64,000 bases of DNA from Paragonimus westermani (GCA_008508345.1 QNGE01000910.1:125397-189396); one strand, 5' to 3'; shown: positions 10,690 through 23,895, numbered from the stretch's first letter. Numbers and translations: made by a program. Notes: a model not told the origin generated them from the sequence alone.

Positions 10690-11160
10690 TTTTTATGACC
10701 GATTGTGGGCATAGGTTATTAACGCACGTAAAATCCGCTTTCCGTTTTGTCTTATTATTGTCCAAACTTGTGGATGATTGAGCGGTGGTCTGTAGTTGAT
10801 ACTTGGTGGGAGAATATTTTGACACAGCCATTCATGTAAACATTCATGTAAACTTATGCGTGAAAGCTCCTCTGCTTGCAAAGGTCTCTCAACAACAAGC
10901 TGTTTTTAGCGTTTTGCGCCCAGGCAGGGTTCTGATAGTTGGGGAAAGTGGTGTTGTTGTTCGTAGCTCAGGTTGCTGCTTTTGATATTGGTATGTTTGC
11001 CGAGCTTGGCATTTAGGTTGCAAGCGTTTCATCAAACTAAACCAAATTCCACGCTCAAAGCTATATGCTGAAGCACTTACCTACTTATGATGAAGCGTTT
11101 GCAACCTGAATGCCAAGCTCGGCGAACATACCGATATCAAAACCATCAACTCGAGCTGTT
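10690..11160. repeat. Penelope terminal repeat with internal inverted repeat
   Basis: 10700-10870 matches the reverse complement of 9340-9500 (roughly 85% by eye). Further along, 10984-11033 and 11089-11138 are reverse complements at 45 of 50 positions, with all five differences transitions. A degenerate hammerhead-like tail (GATGAAGCGTTTGCAACC) sits in the right arm. Confidence 0.75.
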
Positions 11161-11169
11161 CCCAACTAT

Positions 11170-13455
11170 CAGAAGTAATGTAATAATTATAGATCAGATT
11201 TCAGCCAAAAACGGCCTGCGTCATCTGTAGCTTTGCAAAGACTATTGATGGATGCTGAACCGAAGCATGCATGCTACTCATGTGCGAGGTCCGTTTTGCC
11301 CGACAGATCTGACGTGTGGTCTATTAGTGATGATGGCCTCTACATGTGCGTTGTTTTCAACAATCGTTATCTCTGCAAATTAGCTCATAACAAGTAGGGT
11401 GATCGTGCGAGCGAAGATGCCACTCCCCGGCACACACTGCTAAAACTTTTGATAGGGCACAGACTGACCAGCTTACATCATTTCACGGTGTGAAGTGGCT
11501 GGATCACCGGCCACTCATCTCATTTGGGTGTTAACTACTCCGAACATTTTAAACCAAGAACACCAACCGTTGGTAAGATCACAAAATAAACAAGCAGATA
11601 GGTGGTCACTAGTCATGAAATCCTATGCTGTTCCATTAAGTACAGTGAGTCAGAATTGCCTGGTCTGTTGAGAACCGTGTTATAGCTGAAATCACTAATT
11701 GCAAACGCTAACAGATATAGTAACTTGCCGCAGCCAATGGAGTGTTCAGATCCACAACAGTTCTAACCCTGTGTTTAGTACGCATTCTGGATCTTCTGTT
11801 TGATTAACTTAGTATCCTAGGCTCAACCGTGTCCTTGTTATAAGTAACGGTGACACGGGCAAAAGTACCATGTGACCAGGATCATGGCTGTTAGAATTGG
11901 TCAGACCACCGAACTAGCTGGGACTGGAATACACTAATAAACAATGATCTACATCAGTATTGCTCTAACTGTTTTCAGCTAATGCCCTCTTCCACAAGAT
12001 TCTGTGAGCAAAACATGCCCTGTCAACTATGTACATGTAAGTTTCATAATACTCTCCACCCAGAGTAGTAACCGTCTTAATTATATACAGTAATTGATTA
12101 ATGAGACAACTGATTGGGCTGCACAGTGGAGTAGTTGGCCCGAATTGAACAGACTGCAATCGTAATGTACGTTCGAGATGATCAACGCAATGGATAAGCC
12201 TATGATGAAAAAATCAATCAACCGGATCAAAAGCAGTCACATGTTGCATTTGTACCTTGCATTGCTTAATGAAATACTTCATTTTGTTGTGTCATTAGTG
12301 AGTTCCATTTTTAATGTTGAACCTTTAAAACACAGCCGCACAATTCGTTTTTACATCAATGATCTAAAGATGTGCATAATAATAACCCGGTAAATGAAGT
12401 GTGTTTTTGTCCCGAGTGTAACAACACTTGGCCAATAAAGTTCACCACTAATAAACATCCACTACAAGCTATGTGAAACCACACAACTACGAGCGCAAGC
12501 ACTAGTTCTCACGGCAGATGATTCCATATCCTTCAGCTGTGGTACATCGGCAGTCTTCTTGTTAACGTCTTGCACAGTCGATGGTCCCAGCTCCTCGTCT
12601 TCCTGTCACTTAGGACCGCTTTTTAGTTATCATCTGTTCTACTCGTGCCACTAGTGTAGTTGTATACTATTGTTGTATAACAGGCAGTTTCGTTGTGAGT
12701 AGTATACTACTCACAAGTAGCGTATTACCCGCAGGCGACATTCAGGAACAAAAGGACAAGCTCCGAACAAGACGGACAAGAAAAGACTATCGAAACAGTG
12801 TGTACATGATGTGTGAGAACTTTCACTAAGGCTAATGACCACGTACTGTCACCAAATGTATGAGTGCATGTCCGTCGCGCAAATGAGTGTACATGACCTG
12901 TGCGGAAATTTGCGCAACAAACCAACTTGTTGGCCAAGCGACTTTTGCGGACACAACACTATGAACCATTATAATACTGTTGCGTTTTGTTCGATCTTGA
13001 CTGTCTGTAGGTAAGCGTAAAAAGTATGCGATATATGTTCAAGAGAAATGTCGAAATGTTTTTCGTAGTTTCATTTACACGAAACATTCTCCATTGGCAT
13101 GATGATAGTACCCATTGCAAAGTAGTCTTACAGATTGTGTTGCACCACGATAATGGCCATATTTAACCGTTTCAAGGTCTGTGAACCTCACCTGCACACC
13201 CTGTATTTGAAGTAACCCCAAAAGAAAGGCATTCGCTGAAGTAATAGTGAATGACCTCAGGGATCACTTACCTAGACATTTGTGACTGGATCAAAACCAC
13301 TAGAGCTTTTCACAAACACACATACGTGATATTTAGTGTGATATCTCTTCATCAAGTCAAAACCACAAGTATTCCATTACTTCCAGTTGTTAATACACTT
13401 GCACAATATTTCTGCTGTATTTACAACCTGATTTGTGTAGGATTGTGCAAAATCT
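11170..13455. other. No gene recognised
   Basis: Apart from a 24-bp palindrome at 12693-12716 I can assign nothing. Frames are short and lack domain motifs. Confidence 0.4.
12693..12716. repeat. Perfect 24-bp palindrome
   Basis: TTGTGAGTAGTA is followed directly by its reverse complement TACTACTCACAA, giving a gapless inverted repeat. It could be a protein-binding site, a cruciform-prone spot or an element end; nothing nearby decides. Confidence 0.9.
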
Positions 13456-13458
13456 CAC

Positions 13459-13618
13459 CGGTAACGTTTTTATCAAACAGCGTGTACAGTGTAGATTTAG
13501 TTTCTATACGAAGGCACTCATCTCTCTCTTTATCTTTGCATGATAGTAATGTTAACCTTTCGGCAAAACACAAAATCTCTGACGTACTGAAATTCAGAAA
13601 CTCCGTAAATTCAATCAT
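13459..13618 (-). CDS. Possible single exon, unrecognised
   Basis: On the minus strand a CAG acceptor is followed at once by an ATG and an open frame (MIEFTEFLNFSTSEILCFAE...), ending at a GTGAGA donor after ACC G. Composition looks protein-like, with a KDKERDE charged cluster. No partner exon was found, the acceptor lacks a strong pyrimidine tract, and the opposite strand also has a 125-codon frame. This may be chance. Confidence 0.2.
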
Positions 13619-14353
13619 CTGCGAATGAATTACAGAACCAGAAAATCATAACGTCATGTCCTGTATCTCTAAGGTAAATTCCTGGTTCATGCACATTGGT
13701 ATACTGTGGAGTGTATACCATGGGAATGCGTTTTTTTATTCCTATCCGATTAAGACAAGAATGGTAGTAATTTTGTGTGACATTGAAGGTAGGTGTATAT
13801 CACGGTGGTGTAGTCAATCCCAGCCATTGGTAACCAATAATATCTATGTTATTTGTGTTTCATCGGTAAACTACCAGGGTAAGTTCAGTAATCACCAATA
13901 GGTTCTTCTTGAACAGAATCGAATGTGGCGTTTCTCCTTGTACAGGTCATAAAGGATGCCTAAATGTTTCCCAGGCATTAAAAGTCAGCGGGACACAATG
14001 ACATGAAGTAGAGATTGAGCTCCGCAAAACCTGAAAATGTCATACGTATCTTAGCTTTTTTTGTAACGCAGCTACATTACTTCACGTCACAGTTTAGAAG
14101 TGTGTAAGCATTACTAGAAAACGGCCTGCCGTGTCCAAACAACAGCAGAGGAAACACCTATATTCATTTGGCCTTTCTTTAAGTTATAAATCTGTCTTGT
14201 TTGGGAATGCAATTTTATGGTATCCAACACCTCATGAAAAAGCTACTGTGATAGCGCACTTCGTAAGGGAACTATCATGTTTTTACTTCGTTCATTTGAA
14301 CTCATTGTGTGCGCCCGTTTCCAGCCTTGCGCTACCATTCATTCGAAGCAAAA

Positions 14354-14422
14354 CTGTTGCTCATCTGGTAGAACACTTCCTACAGTCGGGTACGCTTGGT
14401 CTGCCACTGGATCGAATCAGGC
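14354..14422 (+). repeat. Degenerate tRNA-like SINE head
   Basis: GCTCATCTGGTAGAACA resembles a pol III A box with a D-arm, and GGATCGAATCA about 40 bases later resembles a B box. Spacing matches the better copy at 25.83-25.91 kb. The T-arm and acceptor stem are not intact, so this is not a tRNA gene. Confidence 0.45.
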
Positions 14423-14639
14423 AGGAGTTCAGGATTTTTGCAAATGCTTTTCCCATAAAGTCACTGAGACGTTTACTACACGTTTTATCGATCGTGGACA
14501 ATAGTGGTCAAAGTACTGAGACGACGGGGTCTAGAGATTTGGTCAAAAATGCGTATACATCTCTGTGCTATCGCGCACGACTGTTTGGAGCGGTGTACCG
14601 ATGTCGTTTATCACTCCGATTCAGTTAAACGTCTTTTTA

Positions 14640-15260
14640 GTTGAGCCTTTTTACCTACGTATCTCGCGAAATGATGTGTACTCCGGGTTTTGAAATCTAG
14701 TGATTATTTGCGGCACCATTAGTACTGGTGTTGTGAATCCAGAAGGCGGACGACACAAAGGTTGCTTTATTGGAGAAACCAATTCACCACTTAAGCCTCT
14801 CAACGGGACTAGAAACAAAACCACTCATTTGCACACCGCACTCTTCTGAGGACGCTCCAGTCCCTCTGGACACCATGTCTCAGTTCCGTCATGTGGCGAC
14901 AGCCATTATATATCATTCTGTCTTGCAACGATCCTTCCCACATGTCTCCCGTATTTATCCCGCGATCATTTCGATCCATGCGGCTACTGAATAATTGTGT
15001 GAGTAGTATAGTGCGATCTTCTATCCTCACTACATTAGGTCAGGTGAGTCGAGCACGTTCTAGTGCCTATAATTCGTCTAACCAATTAACTCGGACCTTC
15101 CTCGAAAAACTTGGGTTAACAACCGGGCGAAGCACGACTGAACGCGGAGTGCATCGCTGAGAAACAATGCTAACCAAAATAGAGCAAGCCGGATTGTCGA
15201 TAGGTTAACAATCAGACAGAGGTCTCACACCCGGCGCATTAGCGGGCGGACCACAATTTT
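14640..15260. other. No gene recognised
   Basis: Only short overlapping frames on both strands at 14770-15160; nothing matches a known domain. Confidence 0.35.
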
Positions 15261-15264
15261 GACA

Positions 15265-15850
15265 GGATAATGTCAGCAGTCTCATATTGTGGTGGATTAT
15301 CTAACCGGAGGTGTGAGTACTCCAGCTCTCAGCGGAACACCTCAACGCGGCCAGGAGGTACATCCAAAAGCCCGCAACCAGCGGATCGAGGACAACATGG
15401 GCGACCGGACGAGCCATCGTTCAACTGGATCGGTCCAACGGACGACACGGTAGGTAAAATGCAATGGATAACCAAATCGTGTGTGTTTGTGTGTATTCCA
15501 ACACTCGGGAGAATATCTCGACAGGGTCGTAGAATACCATCACAACCCATAGTGGATAGGCCGCGGACAACACGAGCGATCGGACGAGCCACCACCCAAC
15601 GAGATCGGACTAACAGATGAGGAATGGCAACTGAAAACTTTCCTCACAGAAGGCCTTGGCTACACACAAACCGGGCTGAAGTGCATGCGACGTGTGAACG
15701 GAAACCGGGGTTGTAGCCTGGAATCTTGATTCATAAACGCGGGCGCGCGCGTAGCATGGCAACCAGCGAGTTGGACAATAAAGATTTTGTCTTATTGAAC
15801 GCCTTTTCGCTGCAATATGATGAATGCAAGTCGGGGCTTTCATTGACCCA
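15265..15850. repeat. Possible LTR-like or other repeat with an internal diverged duplication
   Basis: About 60 bp around GGACAACATGGGCGACCGGA (15390 area) recurs about 170 bp later as GGACAACACGAGCGATCGGA. Further on, GGACAATAAAGATTTTGTCT contains a polyadenylation-like AATAAA followed by a T/G-rich stretch, as in many LTRs. No paired LTR, primer-binding site or polyprotein was found, so the LTR reading is weak. Confidence 0.25.
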
Positions 15851-16230
15851 TATCTGTCTCCAGAGTTCTAACCGAGTTGAGTATCAAGTACGGGCAATAT
15901 GAGGAAGCCTGTGCACACCACCTCAGTGTGCTCCCAGTACTGTCAACTCACCGAAACTTTATCAGCTAGTGTGAGAACGAAGTCGAGAGTCTACCTTTTG
16001 TCAGAAGCATGATCACAATCCCACTGGACAGTCATACTCCTATATGACACAAGTGCCCGTACTTCCGCTTGTCAACAGTACGCCCTGTATGAGTCTATCA
16101 CGGGAACCACGCCGATACATCTCTATGAACAAACTGACGAGAAAGCCCTCAATTCTGTTATCGTTACGCACTGCTTAATAGCAGATAATTCATGTCATGT
16201 GGCTGAGCAAAGACGAACTGAATCCAAATC

Positions 16231-16701
16231 GTGTCCACTTCTGTACTGATATACGAAATCCAGCGTTCCACCGTCCTAGCATTTGCTGTCTCTATAACGG
16301 AAAATAGTTTCCAGAAGATGCAGTTTACTGGCTTTTGCTATGACTTCTGTGCAGCTGCTTTAATGACTAATCCAAATAAGTTTATTTATTACAGAAGCTT
16401 CGGCCGATTGTGTGAGGGTACACTTACAGCCGTTGGTGTCAGTGAACTCGCCATAGTAGATGATAATCAGAACGCTAACACCTATACTCAGGTGATGGAA
16501 CATTTTGTTGCCTTTTCTATTCTAAGGTTAACAAGGGACCGTAATTTCCCAGCAGGACAGTCCCGAATCAGACGTCACATATCACAAGGCATGGCTAGTT
16601 TAAAAAAGACGTTAGAAAGTCATAAAATTCACACCTTCGAAATCGCTCACTTCACCTGTGCGTGGCATGATGGGGGCAAAACATGTGAAGTGAGGCGCTA
16701 A
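16231..16701 (+). pseudogene. Tc1/mariner-like transposase remnant
   Basis: A 156-codon frame has the block order of the Tc1 catalytic half: EGTLTAVGVSELAIVDDNQN (usual G-x-L-x-F-I-D region), NTYTQVMEHFV (usual Y-x-x-I-L-x-x-x-L), then FPAGQSRIRRHIS, where a one-base shift gives FQQD, the Tc1 F-Q-Q-D-N-x-P-x-H-T block. A segment like K-x-H-x-x-x-I-x-H-F-T follows where W-P-x-Q-S-P-D-L-N-P belongs. The second catalytic aspartate region is disrupted, so the copy is dead. The match is by pattern and moderately sure. Confidence 0.5.
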
Positions 16702-16704
16702 TCA

Positions 16705-19035
16705 TATGACAATTACTTTTACACCCTGATCATTGTTAAGGCATCCCGGCAATCGCGGTAATGGATGGCGCTTATCTGGCTCTAAAGATACGCTGTCGAT
16801 TGACGTTGGTTAAACTCATCAGTTCTAAAGTACCATGGTAACCTGGGGTGGTTGCATAACTTTTCTTATGAGTCACGTTCTTTTACTCGAACAAACTTCA
16901 GCTCAGAGCCCCCCAAGGCCACTTATTCGTTTGCTGCCAAAAATGTTTGTTGATTTGAAAGTAAAGTAGTGATTATTGATGGATGGGATGGCCGTGTAAA
17001 GTTTTTCGCAGGGTTTGCTGGACCGAATATAGTTGGGCTTCGGCACGACGGTCTGGCATGACGAAAACCACCCGGGGCACGCCTGTCTTCAAGATTTACC
17101 GAATACTGTCATTGTTTCGAAGAGACACGGGTAACAGTAGACTTTCTAGTTAGTAATCTGATGGAACCACTACTGTGTGAGGTGTCTGATGAGCAACTAC
17201 CCGTCTCCTTTGATCAACAAAACTGTTCGGCCTGATAAACGCAGAAGACTGATGGGGTATAAGAATGCCAGTAAACGGCACGTTTCGGGAAGTGCGTTAA
17301 CGCAACGCAAAAAAAGCCTTGCCAACGTCTCCAGAAGAAAATTAAGCATAAATTGGGTCAGAAAATCGATTCTGTCCATTACAGGCAAACCACAGACACG
17401 CACGAAAAAGGTGGGCAATCGATCATCGTTTAGCCAGTCCATCTTGTATTCACAAAATGACAGTCCACGTGTGTGCGTGCTCTGAGACGTCTACGTAATG
17501 TACGCTCAGCAAGGTCAGAAATTGCTTGGCCGTTGGTGCGCTTTTAATTTCCCTTATTGGCGTAGTTTAACAAAAGCAACCAAGTCTGGCAAACCGCTGG
17601 TGCGGGTATTAACTACTGATTAGATTGCAAAGGAGTCATGCAAGAAAGTCCTGTCCTATTCCGGTCGCCCACCCCGTCCCGAATAACCTTCATTCACGAA
17701 CGTACACGCATCTAGCCCCGTATGCGTCCGGGTTTCAGGTTTTGGCATCGATTGACTAGTAAACTCATTTTTCAAATCAGAAGCAGTCCCACAGATCGCA
17801 ACACAAGCACACCAAACTTGAAAGCTATCTAGCGTGGTGCTTGTGTTCAGTAATGTTTTTGATACAACTAGTTTGATAAAGGCTGTCAGAAGAGCTTAAA
17901 GTGATGCAAAATCATTTGGTTTTAACTCGTGTAGTGACCAACAGCGTACTGAATGGTCGATTTCGTCTCCAGACTAGCTTCAGTGATTCGACAAAGCGAG
18001 AAGGTGCAAGAACACGAAGTGACCAACGAATCTCATTGCCTATAGACAGAACGTCAGTGAGTTAGTTTTCTGAAGATAAACGGATTCGATGAAGGAATCA
18101 ATTTATATTCATAGTACGAGCACGCCCGCACCATCTCTCTGACCACAGATGTTGAAGGTGGTCAAAATGACCGGCCTGAAGGTGTTACGGTGAGAAAAGT
18201 TAGAGCTTCTCGTAAGTTTATACGTGGTAATCAGAATAATTACGTGTATACCGTAACATCAATCCCCTCGCTTACTTCCTAGAGGATAAACCCACGGACC
18301 AATCTAGGCGACTCATTAATTTTGGTTGATACCTTCTTTGCACTATTTTTAAATAAGGTTTCTGACTGGTGTGAAAGGAACAGTCCGCCCGCTAACGTTC
18401 GTAGAGTGAAATGTCTTGCCATCAGCAAACCGGCCTAATTCTCATTGGCTGATAACATTTGTTCAACGGCGTCCTGACTACAGTAATATCTGTCCAAAAT
18501 GAGTACCACGCCATCCAGTTTACGTTTTGCAGTAAAGCGTCTAGCCGATCGCTGACCCAACGTCAAACATACCTACCCCTCTTCTGCAAACAATGTTAGT
18601 TCAACCGTACATCTCAATTTAAGTCATCCTACGCCTGGTGAGTGTCATGTTTATCAGAACTAATTGGAGTGACGACCAGCGGATACGCAGGCCTGCTGGT
18701 ACAGATTAGGTCACGGCAATTACTGGGCTACGAAGCCTAACAGCCGTGTATCTGAGAGTTATATCATAACCAATCTCGAACCTTGTAAGCACTGCGACTC
18801 GCACAGCTTTGCTACCCGACGTACATTCAGCCGTTTCCATCACATTGCCGAGTCCAACGGACAAGTCGTCCGTAGGACGGCACTGCGTAGTGATGGCGGT
18901 AGCTTCCACGCGAATGTGTACATACCGTTGACACAAAGGAGTGCACAATCCAAGCAACTAGGCTGTGAGGCGAATGCAACGAGGCTTTTTTCCTCTCAAA
19001 AGATCCGGGCTCCAAAGAGCCGTCCTACAGCAAGA
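16705..19035. other. No gene recognised
   Basis: Frames at 17177-17485 and on the opposite strand overlap without recognisable motif. No structural RNA or repeat seen. Confidence 0.35.
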
Positions 19036-19038
19036 GCG

Positions 19039-19362
19039 TTAGTCGAGCAAGGAATATTCCTGATTGTAAGATATGCAAAGAACGAAGGTTACGCCGTGCA
19101 CATCAGAGACTAGGATGAAGATATTGTAAACTCTCGACTCAATACGCTGGTTCACCTGCGGTATAATAATGCGAGTGATAGAAACCGGATCCTCTTCCTC
19201 CTTGTAATAATTAACACGGAAAATGTTGGTACCGAAAATAACGCAGCGGCCCTCGTTAATCGCGCCCAAGACAAAACAAAAGACAAGTATCAAAAGCAAC
19301 TTTGTTCCACTCAAACAACCTGTGCGACAAGGAGGAAACCGCATGGCACTTAGAAAGGGCAT
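19039..19362 (-). pseudogene. Duplicated, truncated start of the unknown membrane protein gene
   Basis: The first 80 codons (19362 down to 19124) match the frame at 1-345, with two visible amino-acid changes: R to Q in IIIPQVNQ, and K to E in QRIESR. At 19124 homology ends, and the frame continues 28 codons through unrelated sequence to a stop. The hydrophobic segment and the upstream region are kept, so transcription from a copied promoter is conceivable, but the product would lack the rest of the protein. Confidence 0.7.
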
Positions 19363-19584
19363 AGCGACCTACAAACATTCTCGGACCAGATGATCGAAGG
19401 ATAGACATCAAACAAGTAGTTAAGGTCACTAGGCCACCAACGAGCATAGGGGAATAAAGGAGGAACAGGTGAGAAATGTGGCGAAGGTTGCCTCTCGATT
19501 GTTCGCGGCATTCCCGCTCATCCTGATTGGATAGAATTGTTTTCTGGAGGGAGGAGACGGTTTTGGACGGAAAAAGTGGATTCC
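19124..19584. repeat. Segmental direct duplication, copy 2
   Basis: Gapless match to 107-567. No target-site duplication or transposon end is obvious at either border. Confidence 0.95.
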
Positions 19585-19589
19585 TGTAA

Positions 19590-21085
19590 CCAGTAGTTGT
19601 GTAAGTATGGAAGACCTCTACTGAGAATGTTCGATTGCAGCTGATCGGTGTAAGTTGACCAATATGCTGTAGCCACTTTGGGAATCCGGCAGGAGTGTTT
19701 TGCAGACAGAGGGTACTTAGACTGCCTGATCATCAGACAGGACAGGACTTGGTCATTCAGTGAAGTTGAAAAACACTGAGCTTCATGCACGGCCAACCAT
19801 GAAGCCCATTAATTTAGACTGAGAGACAAGCATATCTCCAGCGGATATTAAAGAGGTCACTGGCAGACATATAATGCGATGTTAAAAGTGTTTCAAATAC
19901 ATGACGATCGGCATGCCACGAATATACGAAGCGGTACTTGTGCAAATATGGGTGCATCTCTAAACCGAAAGGCGCATCAATTTTCGATCATTTGAGGCCA
20001 AACAAGGCAGCACATGCAGTTATGCGCTTTTGTGGCGTATAAAAAACTACGTGATCAAGAATAAACCCGGACTGTTAAACGAGAATGAACATGTGCGGTG
20101 ATGGTAAACAAAATCTACACGAATTAGAGTCCAGATAACCCACAAACAGATTGCGAACTATAACATTGCTGGTGTGGAATACAAATAACGAGTAATTAAT
20201 TTTGTATTGCTTCGCAGTGCAACTGCTGGAAACATGCAATTTCGAATCAAATCCAAGCACACATCTTGCTCGACTGGTTTCCGCGGACGCGTAGCGAACC
20301 ACACTACTTGTCAGGAACAACTCCAGGTAGCAAAATGTCCTACCGAGATCCATGAGGTGATGTAGACATCAAAGGACGCAAGAACATAAACAACCTCAGG
20401 TCTGATGGAAGGCTGACCTGGTTAGGACTGCGAGAAATGTGCCAAAATGGGTAAAACCTGTTATTTTTTATAATCAACGGTCGCCTTGTGTAGGCCGTCT
20501 TTTCTTCATTGCTGTACTGAGCGTTGAGTACAGCCGCTTAACCAATTTTGTTTAATTTCGAGTTTGCCTGTAGATGACTGTCACGGTCGAACCGTTGGGT
20601 CACATTTTCACCCGTATGCGTCTTGGTGTCGCAGCGTAAGTTTGGTTTGAAGGTCCAACGATGGAACGACTACAAGCAGCCCACGTTTGTAAGTATTCTG
20701 GTCCAACTGTTTCGCTGTAATATCAAACAGACTTGAGAGTAATTAAGCTATGAACTCCTGAACCTGCAACAGCTGTTTTGTTTCGTGTTCTTATCGCAAT
20801 TCTTTGGCCGAAGTGTCACCAGCCTACTTTACTGCCATGTTGCATTCCACCACACCATATTAACCCAACTCATTACCCCATTCTTTGGTAAATGTTTACT
20901 TATTTGGAGACCCGTCGTTATTATTTTTGGGCACATACCGGAGACTTGTCTCATTTGCTACCCATGGCAGAAATCATAGTTAGAATGACAGTACACTATA
21001 TATCAAGGCTGCATCATTGCCTGAACGACACATAACCCCATTCGCCCTCTGGATACCATATAAGCCTGTCATCTTCGGTGGTTAG
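19590..21085. other. No gene recognised
   Basis: Short frames only; no motif, repeat or RNA signal I can support. Confidence 0.35.
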
Positions 21086-21089
21086 GCGC

Positions 21090-23095
21090 CTATGCAGATA
21101 TATCAACAGTCAGCTCTTGGACGTAATTCGGACACTCGTCACCAATCTGCTGTCTTGCTAAAATATACCTTTAGGATGCTAGCGCAGTGCTACATCTCTA
21201 AGGTCGTCAAGAACAATGTGCGCTCGTCTGGAGATGCTGCAGCCCAAGCAACTGTTGGAATTGTCATAAGCGTGTACACGGAGATACATCTTGATCGAAT
21301 ACCCATCAACGGCCACCCCTGAGTTGTCATTCATAAAGAACATCGAGTACGCTCACCACGGCCAAGGTCTGTTGTCCCAGTCCTTGTTCCCACAGTAGTC
21401 CAACCCCGATCAAGCACACTTTACTACAAGCTCACTAACCCTCTGCACCCCACTAGGACATTGTAGTATTTGCTAAGGGCTAAGACAATCATATCGGCAA
21501 GCTAAGCTCTGACCAGCATGACCTGGGTGGTCGACATCCTTATCCAACCTGTCAAACAGAAAACGGCGAACGTGTGCTGCAGCCCTGTGATGATAACTGT
21601 TTGGCTCCGATGGGTATCGAGTTTCGGCATTCTGTGTCGATGAGCCATGTGGTGAACTTCATCGCCAAATCAATCGTGGGCGCAGATTGGCTACATAGCG
21701 GCCGGCAACCGACGGTTTAGTTATTCCCAGACTGTAAGTCAATCCGAACTACTATGTAAACGCCACGTTCGCTTTGATGGTAGACCTCATCGTCGAATAC
21801 AAATAAACGTGTTTGAACCAGCAAGGACAGAAACAGGCCACAGTTACCAGTGTGAAGTTGTTTCTGATCTAGGGAACCTACTCTGGACAACATTGAAGCA
21901 CATATGTGTAATAGATACATATACAGATACAGAAGTAACCGGAGAGGACAGTCTTAACAGCCAAATACGTAGATTATAAAAGGGCAGAAAATACACTAAA
22001 CAGTCCTTGACGTTCCATTTCCACAGGGTTTGGGCCGGAAGAGGTGTTTACTTGCACGCAAAGCATACATGCGCTAACACCTTGTGCGATACTGCTGTTT
22101 GTCCAGCCGCCAACCGCTAAGTTTCTATGCAAACATTTGAACTTCCTGATGCTCGAAGGAATATTCCACTTCACAGCGAGTACGATTCGGCCCGCAAAAC
22201 CACCTGTCTAGAACAACGAAGATAGTTGAGAGAACGGCAACGGAACAAATAGCTACTACTGGGAACTCTCAAAAGCCTTTTTATCTCAAGTGAGCAACGA
22301 GTAACAGAAAGTCAGGTGTGATTGAAGTAATCTGTGAAGACAATGGGGCATCTATTCCTAATCAGTGACGATGCTTAGGTCGCCAGGCTGAGCACTTCCG
22401 GCAGAAGTTTAACTGGCCTTCTGCACCGTTGATTACGCTTTCCAACACCCCCTGTGCTCAACAATCTGTTGTTAGACTGCTCTCAGAAACCTGGGTCAAA
22501 ATTGAGATCGAGTTCCTGATGCGTCACAAGGTACCCGACCGAGATGAACTCTGTGGTATCAGCATGACCTCAGTATTTCTGTGAAAAGTTGAGTGTGTAA
22601 TGCTGCTGTAAGAGTGGTCTCATTGTAAGGGTGTGGCATCTGATTGGCGCGGAAGGTATTCACAATGCCTGTTTTCGAAAATAGGCGACCCCCAAGCACG
22701 ACAGTGTATTGGAAACACCGCGCTCGTAATGACGAACTTCGCGGATATCCCTTCAAAGCGGACAGATTCCGTCGGTCCCTGAATCTGACCTCATCTAACA
22801 GGGTTCAATGGCTTGATCACACTTTAAGAATGCTAGCCCACTGCTTGCCAAGCTATGTTTTGTTCGCGAGTGGTGGGCTAGATTGAAAGCTTTAGCCTGG
22901 TGGCCAGCGTAACTTTGGCTCGGAGTATAACGGCACTCATAGAGCAGTTTGCTTCAGTGAGGTATCCCCAGCTTCCTTCATGGGATCCAGAGGACAATGA
23001 ACATTTTTGGAGAACATTGTCTGACGTGGCGAAGAACAGAGGAAAATAGTGTTTCTGTTGCAAATCTGTCCATCGATTCAATTTTTACCCCCTTC
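21090..23095 (+). pseudogene. RTE-like non-LTR retrotransposon pseudogene with RT core deleted and an internal insertion
   Basis: The same family as at 44.6-47.3 and 63.2 kb. In order: SSGDAAAQATVGIVISV and LDRIPINGHP (21.2-21.3 kb), matching the endonuclease blocks V-S-G-D-A-E-A and L-x-x-I-P-V-N-S-R; ENGERVLQPCDDNCL (about 21.56 kb); SWAQIGYIAAGNRRF (about 21.7 kb), matching W-x-Q-I-D-H-I-A-V-S-Y-R-W-R. At 22.39 kb AEHFRQKFNWPSAP is the pre-RT block. The tail is VQWLDHTLRMLAHCLPSYVL (22.81 kb), the G-H-V-L-R-M block, and PQLPSWDPEDNEHFW to 23.05 kb. RT motifs that should lie between 22.5 and 22.6 kb are missing. Sequence at 21.72-22.39 kb appears foreign to the element. Confidence 0.75.
21940..22060 (+). 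repeat. Diverged repeat shared with 23785-23895
   Basis: Both segments read CAACAGCCAA, then a T/A run, then AAAAG-GCAGAAAA-ACACT, TTGACGTT and CCGGAAGAGG in order, at roughly 70% identity by eye. The second copy lies just upstream of the Penelope-like fragment at 24.06 kb, so this may be part of that element's terminal region inserted into the RTE-like copy. Confidence 0.5.
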
Positions 23096-23784
23096 AATTT
23101 ATGTAGTCTATTTTACTTCCATCTCACACTGTAGCACGCTTGACATCTCATATGGTTTGCAAGTATTTAACAATACAATCACGTTCTGAACTTGAGACTA
23201 TTATCCGGTAAGCGATGGACAGCCGACAACTAATTTCGGACAACAAATAAGTAGCAAGCTTGGAGATCGGTATACAAAAACTTCCATTGTTGGAAGGATT
23301 GGCCAAAAAACGTTCATTTAGTGGTGGTAATGTAATGTGAAAAACCAAGCACGAAACTTGGATTTCCAAAGTGACTAGCGATAAAACTGCTACTGAATCC
23401 TTAATGGTCGTTCTAACTCGTGATCAAAGGTTTATAGTCTAAAAACGACAAACCCGTGTAATTTGACCGCGGTATTATTCCACAAGTAAGCGTAGAATAT
23501 TTAATTCGATGGGCTATCAGACTTAATTGATGATTTGATTGCAACAAACACGGACCAAACGGTCGAGCGTATAAGATGGAACCAAAAGCTCCTGATCAGT
23601 TAACGCTCATCATGGCGTTCTCCATATTGACAGGAAACTAATTAGAGCGGTACGGTATCTTTGATAAACCAAACACCCGGCTAGCAAAATCCCAGTTAGA
23701 TGGAACCAACAGAACCAAGAAGTGGTTTGAGAAGAATATAAAAAAATAATCCGAACGTGTGTACACAAAAACGGTCGAAAGGGG

Positions 23785-23895
23785 GAGATTTTCAACAGCC
23801 AATATATAAATTACAAAAGAGCAGAAAAGACACTGATCGATCTTTGACGTTTGATGTTCGTGGGGGTTGAACCGGAAGAGGCACGTTTACCGGAA
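23785..23895 (+). repeat. Diverged repeat shared with 21940-22060
   Basis: See the partner entry. Position directly 5' of Penelope-like coding sequence suggests it belongs to that element. Confidence 0.5.

Noticed and set aside
14131..14628. 165-codon plus frame as a gene
   Set aside because: It has a non-ATG start, overlaps a degenerate tRNA-like SINE, and shows no domain.
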